From: GW2011-AR5 sp041645025 | Lineage (GTDB): Archaea; Aenigmatarchaeota; Aenigmatarchaeia; GW2011-AR5 | Length of the DNA stretch: 11,736 nucleotides | NCBI GenBank assembly: GCA_041645025.1 | Contig: JBAZQV010000030.1 | Coordinates: 1-11,736 of the forward strand | Direction: 5' to 3' | Notes under the pieces: model-generated | What the model saw: only the letters and a program-made list of their open reading frames with translations | Database searches by the model: none | Told to the model about the DNA's origin: nothing | Shown here: piece by piece, positions 1 through 5,525 of the stretch | How the letters are laid out: each line of letters begins with the position of its first letter | Numbering within the stretch: position 1 is the first letter of the stretch | Translations under genes and position numbers: made by a program

Positions 1-50
1 CCCTTGCTCATCTTCAAATCAGTTCTGACAACAATCATCTGCTTGTACAT
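1..50 (-). CDS. pth2: Peptidyl-tRNA hydrolase, archaeal Pth2 type (5' end only)
   Basis: Reading the minus strand from the ATG at 50-48 gives 16 complete codons, MYKQMIVVRTDLKMSK, before the window ends. This matches the characteristic start of archaeal/eukaryotic Pth2 (a VVRxDLKMxKGK-type first strand and loop). Known role of the family: releasing peptides from prematurely dropped peptidyl-tRNA in the cytoplasm. It lies 22 bases downstream of the glycosyltransferase stop codon on the same strand, so the two may be co-transcribed. A GTGAT element a few bases before the ATG could serve as ribosome binding site. Only the N-terminus is visible; catalytic residues further along cannot be checked. 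Confidence 0.8.
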   Translation of the reverse strand, partial: MYKQMIVVRTDLKMSK

Positions 51-72
51 GAATATCACTTGCCTTGACAGA

Positions 73-720
73 TTATAAAAACCTGTTTAGTGCAGCGCCC
101 AGAACATAGGACGTAACCTTCGCGCTTTCTGTTATTGGCATCGAAGACCCAACACCATAGCGAACAGTAACAGGCACTTCTTTTATTTTCAGCCCCTTTT
201 GGACAGCCTTTATTATCATTTCCGCCTCAAATTCATACCGTCTTTTTTTTAATTCAAGTCCGAACAGGTCTTTTTTTCTTATGGCCCTGAAACCACACAG
301 AACATCACCAAGTCTTTTTCCCGCCGCCGCCGATACCATGGAACGTGCGAATTTATTTGAAAATTTTCTCTGGATGGGTATGTCATTCAGGTTTCTTACG
401 CCGACAGCAATATCGCACGACTTTAGTGCTGCAAGGAGAGATAGTATTTCCCTTGCATCCAACTGCCCGTCCGAGTCAATAAAAACAAGATTATTGTTTG
501 TCGCGATCTTTGCCCCGGTTTTACAGGCAAATCCCTTTCCTCTGTTTTTGTTTAACCGTACACAGATACAACCTTCTGCTTTAGCTACGTCAAGAGTATT
601 GTCCCTGGACCCATCGTCCACTACAATTATTTCATGATCGCCCGTTTTCTTTACGGCTCTTATTACCTTGCCTATGTTTTTTCCCTCATTATAGGCAGGA
701 AGTATTATTGATGCTTTCAT
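73..720 (-). CDS. GT2 family glycosyltransferase, polyprenyl-phosphate sugar transferase-like
   Basis: This 215-residue GT-A fold protein begins MKASIILPAYNEGKNIG, the usual first strand and nucleotide-sugar loop of family 2. It then shows VVDDGS (residues 33-38) and the metal-binding FIDSDGQ (80-86). A GFRAIRK segment around residues 143-149 is typical of the DPM1/dolichyl-phosphate mannosyltransferase branch. No membrane segment is evident, so it would be a soluble, DPM1-length enzyme using a lipid-phosphate acceptor at the membrane; the actual sugar and acceptor cannot be read from the sequence. The ATG at 720 lies about 27 bases from the centre of a TATA-like box shared with the divergent gene at 771, suggesting a leaderless mRNA. 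Confidence 0.85.
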   Translation of the reverse strand: MKASIILPAYNEGKNIGKVIRAVKKTGDHEIIVVDDGSRDNTLDVAKAEGCICVRLNKNRGKGFACKTGAKIATNNNLVFIDSDGQLDAREILSLLAALKSCDIAVGVRNLNDIPIQRKFSNKFARSMVSAAAGKRLGDVLCGFRAIRKKDLFGLELKKRRYEFEAEMIIKAVQKGLKIKEVPVTVRYGVGSSMPITESAKVTSYVLGAALNRFL

Positions 721-740
721 ACGTCTAATACGAAAGGGAT

Positions 741-754
741 TTTCTTAAAGTTTT
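741..754. promoter_or_regulatory. Shared TATA-like box of a divergent promoter
   Basis: The 50 bases between the divergent starts at 720 and 771 hold one clear TATA-like element, TTTCTTAAAGTTTT. Its core (CTTAAAG, or CTTTAAG on the other strand) is nearly palindromic. The centre is about 27 bases from the minus-strand ATG and 24 from the plus-strand ATG, so one TBP site could drive leaderless transcripts in both directions. A further AT-rich stretch (ACATTATACTAG, 755-766) is too close to the plus-strand start to be its TATA box. Confidence 0.5.
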
Positions 755-770
755 ACATTATACTAGTTTT

Positions 771-1460
771 ATGCAGCACCTGTATTCGCACGACGTGCTT
801 GAACAGTTCAAGTCTGGCAGAAAGGAATTCTCTAATATTCATCTGAATTTCTGTATCTTGGAAGACATTAATCTAGATGGGTTGGTAATAAAAGATTCAA
901 CGCTTGAATTCACATCCTTCAGGAATTCTAACCTGAAAGATGCAAGATTCATTAATTGCAACATGTTCTTTGTAAGTTTCTATGGTTGCAATTTTGACTG
1001 TACGATTTTCGACAAGTGTAAGATGAACATCGTACGTCTTGACGACATGCACGTTAAGGACAGCTGCATAAAAAATTCCGATTTGTCGTTCTGTCCTATT
1101 ATGGGTACAAATATCGGAGAACTAAAAATACAGAATACGTCAGAGTTTAAAGTAATACGCAATATTTCCGAAGTATCCTATGAGGACGCTGAGCAAGCTT
1201 TCCGGATGATTGGCAGTCGAATAGAATTTTTACCGATTGAAATACGTCTGGACGTAGTAAAAGTACTTAATAGAGTAGCAAATGAATTCAACCAACCAGA
1301 TGCTGTTAAACAAAGCACTGAAAAGAGCGATTATCAAAAAACCAATTCGAAATATAATATGTCTGTAAATGCCTACAAAGCCTTTGACGCATTGTCAAAT
1401 CAGATAAACGCCTATGGAAAATCTGAAGCCTACAAACAGAGAAAACCTTACGATAAGTAG
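771..1460 (+). CDS. Pentapeptide-repeat protein with C-terminal helical tail
   Basis: In this 229-residue protein every fifth residue from F20 to I120 is hydrophobic (F, L, I, M or V), that is 21 successive quintets of the A(D/N)LxX type (for example SNLKD, ARFIN, CNFDC). This register defines a right-handed quadrilateral beta-helix of about five turns. Residues 130-229 lack the repeat, are charged and probably helical, with no similarity I recognise. No signal peptide or membrane segment is seen, so it is probably cytoplasmic. Some repeat proteins of this fold mimic DNA and bind gyrase, but nothing here shows such a role. Its stop codon directly abuts the convergent carS stop, with no intergenic base. 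Confidence 0.75.
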   Translation: MQHLYSHDVLEQFKSGRKEFSNIHLNFCILEDINLDGLVIKDSTLEFTSFRNSNLKDARFINCNMFFVSFYGCNFDCTIFDKCKMNIVRLDDMHVKDSCIKNSDLSFCPIMGTNIGELKIQNTSEFKVIRNISEVSYEDAEQAFRMIGSRIEFLPIEIRLDVVKVLNRVANEFNQPDAVKQSTEKSDYQKTNSKYNMSVNAYKAFDALSNQINAYGKSEAYKQRKPYDK

Positions 1461-1979
1461 TTACCACGGGTTCCTTTTAACGTGAATCCAGTATCCAAGG
1501 ACATTGGCCAGCCAGTGTATTAGAGGTGTAAGTATGATAAGCACTATCATTTCACCTATGCTCGGAATGTAGAAAGGCGATACAAAAATAAAAGCTATTA
1601 TTAAAAATCCGAGCTGGTCAAGGAAAAGTGCCTTGTCACCTCTTTTGAATCCTAGTCTTCTCTTTACAAAAGAGCCGCCAATGTCACCCAACATCGTGCC
1701 TATACTGAGCAAAAATATGATTGGAAGTGTCATTACTGCCAATCCGAGAGGCGGCAGATAGCTTTGTCCGTAGATTTGTATGGCTCCTATAAAGACACCA
1801 AATATTATGCCGCCGAAAGTTCCTTCTAATGTTTTTCCATCACCAAGCACTCTATGCCCATGAAACATTTTTTTTCTGTCCAGCGGTATTTTACCTCGCA
1901 TAAGCGGTGGAAATCCATTGGCAGCGTAAGCAGGTGCAATGAACCAGAATGCCTGCAGTAATAGTAAACCTATATCCAT
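1461..1979 (-). CDS. carS: CDP-archaeol synthase
   Basis: CarS transfers CTP to unsaturated archaeol phosphate to make CDP-archaeol, the activated precursor of archaeal phospholipids, in the membrane. The 172-residue protein shows the family blocks in order: PAYAANGFPPL (16-26), IPLD (31-34), LGDGKTLEGTFGG (45-57), a cytoplasmic loop starting GDIGGSFVKRR (98-108) with RGDKALFLDQLGF (113-125), and HWLANVLGYW (155-164) near the end. Hydrophobic stretches at about 3-17, 55-75, 80-97, 122-138 and 142-160 fit a polytopic enzyme. The start is supported by a TATA-like box about 27 bases upstream (2001-2010). Its presence implies that this organism makes, or finishes, its own ether lipids. Confidence 0.93.
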   Translation of the reverse strand: MDIGLLLLQAFWFIAPAYAANGFPPLMRGKIPLDRKKMFHGHRVLGDGKTLEGTFGGIIFGVFIGAIQIYGQSYLPPLGLAVMTLPIIFLLSIGTMLGDIGGSFVKRRLGFKRGDKALFLDQLGFLIIAFIFVSPFYIPSIGEMIVLIILTPLIHWLANVLGYWIHVKRNPW

Positions 1980-2000
1980 GGATAAAAATTATCCTATGAG

Positions 2001-2010
2001 CTATAAAAAG
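2001..2010 (-). promoter_or_regulatory. TATA-like box for carS
   Basis: On the minus strand the sequence reads CTTTTTATAG. Its centre lies about 27 bases before the carS ATG, the spacing expected when transcription begins at or next to the start codon. There is no Shine-Dalgarno sequence between box and ATG, consistent with a leaderless mRNA. Confidence 0.5.
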
Positions 2011-2077
2011 TAAATAAAGCGAAATTTCTGGCGGATTAATAATGTGCCAAGAACTGGGCGAAATACACGCGCTTTAC

Positions 2078-2788
2078 CTATCTTATGGCCTCGTACTGAA
2101 CCTTGTCTATATTTTCCTCGAATTTTTTCTTGTTCATCATGTACTTCAGGTATATCTTTGAATATTTCTTGATAAGGCCAAGGCCGCCCCATTTGTCCAT
2201 CCTTCTTGTTGACGTGTAAACGCAAGTTTGTTTTGAGAACATAAACCCGCCAAGATTGCCGACACGCTTGGCAAAGTCATGATCCTCCATTACCTTTAGG
2301 TTTTCATCAAAACCTTTGACTTTATCGAATATATGTTTTCTGACAGCAACGGAAATTCCTGGAGCATGTGGTTTCTTTGCATATTTTATAAGAAAGTCAA
2401 CAAGATTGTTGCTCATATTGTAAATTATTTGCTCTTTCCAACTTGGTGTAAAGCCGTATATTGTGCAGGTCCAGCCGACAATTTTCTTGTTCTTGAAATC
2501 TTTTTTTATTGTGTCAAGTATATTTGGAAAGACTATGGAGTCTGCGTCCAGGAAAAGTATTACGTCGCCTTTTGCCACCCAGCCACCTGCGTTGCGGCCG
2601 AATGACGCTGCACCTCTTTTTGCCTGAACAACACAGCAGCCATATTTCTTAGCGATTTTAATCGTATTATCTGTTGAATGAGAATCCGCTACGATTATTT
2701 CATATGGCTTCAGCTGCTTGAGATGAAAAAGAGTGGTTTCCAGGTATTTCCCCTCGTTCAGGGTCGGTATTACAATGGATATTTTCAT
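2078..2788 (-). CDS. GT2 family glycosyltransferase
   Basis: This 236-residue GT-A enzyme begins KISIVIPTLNEGKYLE. It carries the donor-binding VADSHSTDNT (33-42), the metal-binding FLDADS (79-84), a candidate catalytic MEDHDF (167-172), and a conserved YTSTRRMDKWG segment (191-201) seen in a branch of soluble GT2 enzymes. No transmembrane helix is evident; the Lys-rich C-terminus (residues 206-224) could contact membrane or nucleic acid. It lies downstream of the tRNA on the same strand. A GAGGT sequence about 7 bases before the ATG suggests a leadered transcript, perhaps from a TATA-like TTATTAAATA at 2821-2830. Donor and acceptor cannot be assigned. Confidence 0.85.
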   Translation of the reverse strand: MKISIVIPTLNEGKYLETTLFHLKQLKPYEIIVADSHSTDNTIKIAKKYGCCVVQAKRGAASFGRNAGGWVAKGDVILFLDADSIVFPNILDTIKKDFKNKKIVGWTCTIYGFTPSWKEQIIYNMSNNLVDFLIKYAKKPHAPGISVAVRKHIFDKVKGFDENLKVMEDHDFAKRVGNLGGFMFSKQTCVYTSTRRMDKWGGLGLIKKYSKIYLKYMMNKKKFEENIDKVQYEAIR

Positions 2789-2891
2789 AGGAGACCTCTT
2801 AGGACTATTATAGACTGTGATATTTAATAATTATGAATGCCCCCGGCGGGATTTGAACCCGCGTCATAAGTTCCGCAAACTTACATTCTAT

Positions 2892-2929
2892 TTACTCTTT
2901 TCCGCCGGCGCTTTTTGAAAAGGGCCGAT
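2892..2929 (-). other. 38-nt tRNA intron in the D-loop (relaxed BHB)
   Basis: The D-loop is opened after G19. The flanking strands can form an outer helix TTTA (2939-2936) with TAGA (2890-2887), a bulge AAA (2893-2891), a central helix GCTT (2935-2932) with GAGT (2897-2894, two G-U pairs) and an opposite bulge GGA (2931-2929). Standard cuts remove 2929-2892 and leave AGCTTGG joined to ATAGAAT, a normal ten-base D-loop. The intron-side helix is imperfect (TTTTC with GAAAA after a seven-base gap), so this is a weaker, relaxed motif. A direct AT repeat at the ends leaves the boundary uncertain by up to two bases from sequence alone. Confidence 0.62.
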
Positions 2930-2941
2930 CCAAGCTAAACT

Positions 2942-2956
2942 ATCTCCGTATTTACT
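2942..2956 (-). other. 15-nt tRNA intron in the position 8/9 region (BHB type)
   Basis: A bulge-helix-bulge can be drawn around this insert. Outer helix: AAGC (2966-2963) with GTTT (2940-2937). Three-base bulge: ATA (2943-2941). Central 4-bp helix: CTCT (2962-2959) with GGAG (2947-2944). Opposite bulge: GTA (2958-2956). A single G-C pair closes a six-base loop TAAATA. Cutting between the second and third base of each bulge removes exactly 2956-2942 and joins GCCTCTGT to AGTTTAGC, giving U8-A9 and the D-stem in canonical order. The sequence alone allows four equivalent boundaries because TAG is repeated at both ends; the BHB selects one. Confidence 0.75.
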
Positions 2957-3003
2957 ACAGAGGCTTTCAGAGGCATTTCAATACTCTTCTTAACTGTGTA
3001 TTT

Positions 3004-3016
3004 AACTTAAAAAGTT
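3004..3016. promoter_or_regulatory. Palindromic TATA-like box between tRNA-Arg and the zinc-ribbon gene
   Basis: AACTTAAAAAGTT is an inverted repeat (AACTT/AAGTT around AAA). It is the only strong TATA-like element between the divergent tRNA-Arg (minus) and the zinc-ribbon gene (plus). From its centre near 3010, initiation about 26 bases away would fall near 2984 on the minus strand, some 20 bases before the tRNA, and near 3036 on the plus strand, a few bases before the ATG at 3043. It therefore probably serves both directions, like the box at 741-754. Confidence 0.5.
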
Positions 3017-3042
3017 ATTTGTCAGAGATATAGTTGATACTT

Positions 3043-3201
3043 ATGAAATGCTCTTCATGTAACGATAACCTGATTTCAGAGGACAACTTCACCATGTTCA
3101 AATGTCCGTCCTGTCTTAAAACAGACATAGTTAGGTGCAGCAAGTGCAGGTTAAAGAGCACTATATACATTTGCACTGAATGTGGTTTTAAGGGACCTTA
3201 A
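3043..3201 (+). CDS. Small zinc-ribbon protein, four CxxC motifs (HVO_2753-like)
   Basis: This 52-residue ORF reads MKCSSCNDNLI and continues with three more zinc knuckles. CxxC pairs stand at 3-6, 21-24, 32-35 and 44-47, enough to bind two zinc ions. The spacing and length match the archaeal small zinc-ribbon family (DUF1610 / HVO_2753-like, often annotated as RNA-binding), whose gene typically precedes that of elongation factor 1-beta. That is exactly the arrangement here, with aEF-1beta starting 86 bases downstream. The neighbourhood suggests a role tied to translation, but the molecular function is not established by the sequence. Start choice: first ATG after the shared TATA box. Confidence 0.85.
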   Translation: MKCSSCNDNLISEDNFTMFKCPSCLKTDIVRCSKCRLKSTIYICTECGFKGP

Positions 3202-3228
3202 TTAAGGCGAAAGAAGAGGCGGGCTTAA

Positions 3229-3285
3229 ATGACTAATACTGAAAATAACTCAAATTCGGAAAAATCCCCCACCTTTGGTGATTAG
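3229..3285 (+). CDS. Possible 18-codon small ORF upstream of aEF-1beta
   Basis: An ATG at 3229 is preceded by GAGGCGGG (a plausible ribosome binding site, about 5 bases spacing). It opens an 18-residue frame, MTNTENNSNSEKSPTFGD, ending with TAG at 3285, two bases before the aEF-1beta ATG. The last codons (GGT GAT) double as the GGTGAT Shine-Dalgarno sequence of aEF-1beta. It is hydrophilic and rich in Asn, Ser and Thr. It may be a translated small or leader peptide coupling the two neighbours, or chance; I see nothing like a known family. Confidence 0.3.
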   Translation: MTNTENNSNSEKSPTFGD

Positions 3286-3287
3286 TT

Positions 3288-3542
3288 ATGGGACAAGTAG
3301 CACTAACTCTCAATGTTATGCCTGAGAATATAGAAGTAAACATCAATCAGCTAAAACAGAGAATCCAGGACGCCGTCAATCCGCAGCAGATTGTTGAAAA
3401 ACCAATCGGCTTTGGCCTTGTCCTCCTGGAAGTTCTTCTTGTTTTTGACGACAAAAAGGGAGTCGACGGCGACTATGAGGAAAAAATAAGATCAATAGAA
3501 GGTGTCGGTTCTGTGGAATCCGGAAACGCCACGCTGATATAA
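3288..3542 (+). CDS. ef1b: Elongation factor 1-beta (archaeal aEF1B)
   Basis: aEF-1beta is the guanine-nucleotide exchange factor that recycles elongation factor 1-alpha from its GDP to its GTP form during translation. At 84 residues it has the compact archaeal length. It starts MGQVALTLNVMPENIEVN, the family's typical first strand with VMPE. It continues with an amphipathic helix, the KPIGFGLVLLEVLLVFDDKK core strand (residues 40-59) and the closing IRSIEGVGSVES segment (67-78), as in the ferredoxin-like C-terminal domain of eukaryotic EF1B. The start is supported by a GGTGAT ribosome binding site (3279-3284), three bases before the ATG. It follows the zinc-ribbon gene, a common archaeal pairing. 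Confidence 0.92.
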   Translation: MGQVALTLNVMPENIEVNINQLKQRIQDAVNPQQIVEKPIGFGLVLLEVLLVFDDKKGVDGDYEEKIRSIEGVGSVESGNATLI

Positions 3543-3566
3543 AATATCACGACCCTCTACTGTACG

Positions 3567-3574
3567 TATTTATT
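3567..3574 (+). promoter_or_regulatory. TATA-like box for the membrane glycosyltransferase gene
   Basis: TATTTATT is centred about 25 bases before the ATG at 3596 and no ribosome binding site intervenes, which fits a leaderless transcript separate from the aEF-1beta transcript upstream. Confidence 0.45.
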
Positions 3575-3595
3575 CTACCCTGAAGAAATCTTTCT

Positions 3596-4651
3596 ATGCT
3601 AGAGATATTTGTTATATTTTTGATTTTGCTAATAGACGCGACGTACCTTACCATACTCATTTCAATTAACCTGCCGCAAAAAAAGATTCTGATCAAAAAA
3701 TTGCCACGTGTATCTGTCATTATTGCAGCAAAAGAGGGTCACACTCTTGAGCACACTCTTAGAGTGCTAAAAACCGTGAAAAAACCTGAAATAGAACTAA
3801 TCGTTGCTACCCATGACAAGGAGACCGCAAGGATAGCACGCCGATATACAAAAAAAATTGTTGTGGACAGAGGCATTGGAAAAGGCTCCGCACTTAACAT
3901 GGCTGTAAAAAAGGCGTCTTCAAGTATACTGTATTTTCTCGATGAGGATAGTATTGTACAAAAAGGTACTATAGAGAAGGTGTGTTCAGCCCTTGGTGAT
4001 TGTGAAATTTCAACAGGCATAAACATACCCAATGGCAAGGGCCTTGTAGCGATTATAGCACGACTGTACGTTTCTACATTAAACATGCTTTGGAGAGGCA
4101 TATATAATCTCATCGGTACAACGGTAGTCACCGGAAGAAATTTCGCTATTTACAAGAACACACTGAAAAAAGCCGGTAATTTTAGAAACATGTTTACGGA
4201 AGATCTGGATTTATCGTTCAGGCTCTTCATGAGACACAAGAAAATCGGATATGTTAATGTAGTGTGTAGTGAACAGGCACCGTATAAATTATCGCAATAT
4301 ACGAAGCAGCAGCAAAGATGGAACGCAGGCTCTGCCCAGGTGCTTGGCGAATGGGAAAAACGCCTGCACCATCACGATATTGCTCTGCTTCTCTTCCTCA
4401 TACTGATGGCGTTCGTGGCACCATTGTCCATGTTATTTCTAGTGCTCGCGATTTTTTTCAAGAGTTATCTTTTCCTTTCTGTAACGCTTCTGGGATTCCT
4501 TGTATGTCTGTCCAGCGTTTTGAAACTTGAACGCAAGGACATGATGATGTTTCCACTGACATTTTTTATTTTCATTGCGTTGCATAGTTTTTTGCTGGTA
4601 TATACAGCATTTAACAAGCCAAAAGGCTGGTATAGAACTCCAAAGAAGTAG
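3596..4651 (+). CDS. Membrane-bound GT2 glycosyltransferase of the processive (cellulose/hyaluronan synthase-like) type
   Basis: This 351-residue protein has an N-terminal transmembrane helix (about 1-25), a cytoplasmic GT-A domain (37-255) and three C-terminal membrane segments (about 263-287, 289-308, 318-338). The catalytic series is complete: FLDEDS (114-119) for metal and donor, FTEDLD (200-205) with the general base, and QQQRW (238-242), the acceptor/product-site signature of BcsA-, HasA- and NodC-like enzymes. These residues predict polymerisation or transfer of a UDP-sugar at the inner face with export of the product. With fewer helices than BcsA, it may make a short chain or a surface glycolipid instead. 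It ends in a basic WYRTPKK tail. Confidence 0.87.
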   Translation: MLEIFVIFLILLIDATYLTILISINLPQKKILIKKLPRVSVIIAAKEGHTLEHTLRVLKTVKKPEIELIVATHDKETARIARRYTKKIVVDRGIGKGSALNMAVKKASSSILYFLDEDSIVQKGTIEKVCSALGDCEISTGINIPNGKGLVAIIARLYVSTLNMLWRGIYNLIGTTVVTGRNFAIYKNTLKKAGNFRNMFTEDLDLSFRLFMRHKKIGYVNVVCSEQAPYKLSQYTKQQQRWNAGSAQVLGEWEKRLHHHDIALLLFLILMAFVAPLSMLFLVLAIFFKSYLFLSVTLLGFLVCLSSVLKLERKDMMMFPLTFFIFIALHSFLLVYTAFNKPKGWYRTPKK

Positions 4652-4690
4652 ACGTGAAAAGTAGCGCACCATATCTCCGATACTTGTATC

Positions 4691-5086
4691 TTACGGAGCA
4701 ATCCTCTGAGCAATCTGTAAATCATAAACAAGTCTTCTTACTGCTCGGGCTCCTTCTGGATGAGAGGTTAAAATTGGAACTTCTGATATGTCAGAAACTC
4801 TTCTATAATCCACCGTGCCTGTGCGAACTGTTTCTGAACCTGACAAAAAAGGAGCTGCGTGACCCGACTTGAGTCTCGGTCCGCCCAGTAGGGGTTCAAA
4901 TTGATAGCTTAAAACACGTGCATCTTCATCAAGATAAATAGTAACTTTTTGCCTTTTTGGAAAGCCTAGGGTTGCTGTATATTCTTCTCCAGCCTGTTTA
5001 GGTGTGTTTGAAGGTTTTGAGGCACTGCCTTGACCTCTAAAAGCTTCTTGTGCATCGTAGTCGTTTTCTATGCCAATATCCATCAT
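4691..5086 (-). CDS. Unknown protein, paralogue of its upstream neighbour
   Basis: I do not recognise this 131-residue protein. Residues about 46-124 align with the protein encoded at 5098-5412. Shared elements are a YLD strand, an EP pair, a G-S-E-x-V turn, a Y-(K/R)-RV-(S/T)-D segment and a terminal hydrophobic strand (RRLVYDL against IRELKYTM). The first 45 residues are polar, low in complexity and absent from the paralogue. No signal peptide or membrane helix is visible. It starts with tandem ATGs (ATGATG) behind GGTGATTT, exactly as its neighbour does, and is 11 bases downstream of it, so the two form an operon. It converges on the glycosyltransferase gene, 39 bases apart. Confidence 0.6.
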   Translation of the reverse strand: MMDIGIENDYDAQEAFRGQGSASKPSNTPKQAGEEYTATLGFPKRQKVTIYLDEDARVLSYQFEPLLGGPRLKSGHAAPFLSGSETVRTGTVDYRRVSDISEVPILTSHPEGARAVRRLVYDLQIAQRIAP

Positions 5087-5097
5087 AAATCACCAGT

Positions 5098-5412
5098 TCA
5101 TATCATTGTATATTTTAATTCTCTGATAACCGCTACATTTGCTAGGCTGTGTGCATCACGAATGCGCGAAGTATCGGTAACTCTTTTATACCTACAGTTG
5201 CCAACAGCTACTTGTTCAGAGCCAATGGTGAGGCACTGCCTGTACTCGTCTAGTCCAAAACTCACTGGTTCTGGTTCTATAGAACAATCAACTTGGCGGT
5301 TGCCTATATCTAGGTACACAACAATTCTAAATGAATCAGGGTAGTTTCTATTTGCATGGACTTGTACACCAGAAACCCGTCTAACAGGAAATCCATCACC
5401 GTCGTGCATCAT
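5098..5412 (-). CDS. Unknown protein, first gene of a tandem paralogous pair
   Basis: This 104-residue protein of unknown function opens the two-gene minus-strand operon. It appears to be a single small domain, probably mostly beta: RIVVYLDIG (29-37), CSIEPEPVSFG (43-53), GSEQVAVGNCRYKRVTD (64-80) and a C-terminal helix/strand with REL. It matches the core of its downstream neighbour but is much diverged, so the duplication is old. GGTGATTT before ATGATG is a good ribosome binding site, and CTATTTAAAG at 5441-5450 a TATA box giving a short leader. Nothing in the sequence indicates a function. Confidence 0.6.
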   Translation of the reverse strand: MMHDGDGFPVRRVSGVQVHANRNYPDSFRIVVYLDIGNRQVDCSIEPEPVSFGLDEYRQCLTIGSEQVAVGNCRYKRVTDTSRIRDAHSLANVAVIRELKYTMI

Positions 5413-5440
5413 AAATCACCATCTCAGCTATCTCAAAAAT

Positions 5441-5450
5441 CTTTAAATAG
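5441..5450 (-). promoter_or_regulatory. TATA-like box for the paralogous pair
   Basis: The minus strand reads CTATTTAAAG. Its centre is about 34 bases before the ATG at 5412, so initiation would fall near 5420 and leave a leader of about 7 bases that still contains the GGTGAT ribosome binding site. The divergent plus-strand gene has its own box at 5497-5504. Confidence 0.5.
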
Positions 5451-5496
5451 AGATTTTGTTCGCGCTGGAATACGTCTGTCGTAGTTCAATCTAATG

Positions 5497-5504
5497 AATT
5501 TAAA
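5497..5504 (+). promoter_or_regulatory. TATA-like box for the winged-helix regulator
   Basis: AATTTAAA is centred about 25 bases before the ATG at 5526 with no ribosome binding site between, indicating a leaderless mRNA. Confidence 0.45.
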
Positions 5505-5525
5505 CATACCAACCAAATTTTAATC

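Larger units (their letters stand above)
2838..2964 (-). tRNA. tRNA-Arg(GCG) interrupted by two non-canonical introns
   Basis: The 3' part is a clear tRNA: anticodon stem TAAGT/ACTTA (2883-2879 and 2871-2867), loop TTGCGGA with anticodon GCG at 2876-2874, variable loop TGAC, T-arm GCGGG-TTCAAAT-CCCGC (2862-2846), acceptor strand CGGGGGC (2845-2839) and discriminator A at 2838. The matching 5' acceptor strand GCCTCTG (2964-2958) pairs fully, with two G-U pairs. The D-arm GTTT-AGCTTGG...ATA-GAAT keeps the G18G19 pair and A20, a known arginine identity base. Removing 15 bases (2956-2942) and 38 bases (2929-2892) gives a 74-nt cloverleaf in which G15 and C48 can form the Levitt pair. No CCA is encoded. 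The D-stem is weak (two G-U pairs). A second copy of GCCTCTG sits just upstream at 2974-2968. Confidence 0.85.

Noticed and set aside
2001..2225. A 74-residue minus-strand frame overlapping the end of the second glycosyltransferase
   Set aside because: It overlaps the glycosyltransferase coding sequence in another frame, contains no recognisable domain and would end inside the carS promoter.
2968..2974. The upstream copy of GCCTCTG as the true 5' end of the tRNA
   Set aside because: It would also pair with the 3' acceptor strand, but using it requires a 25-base first intron for which I found no BHB fold, whereas the second copy gives a precise one. The first copy is kept only as a curious leader repeat.
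4318..4731. Small frames on both strands within the end of the membrane glycosyltransferase gene
   Set aside because: They lie inside a gene with complete catalytic motifs and show no domains, promoters or ribosome binding sites of their own.
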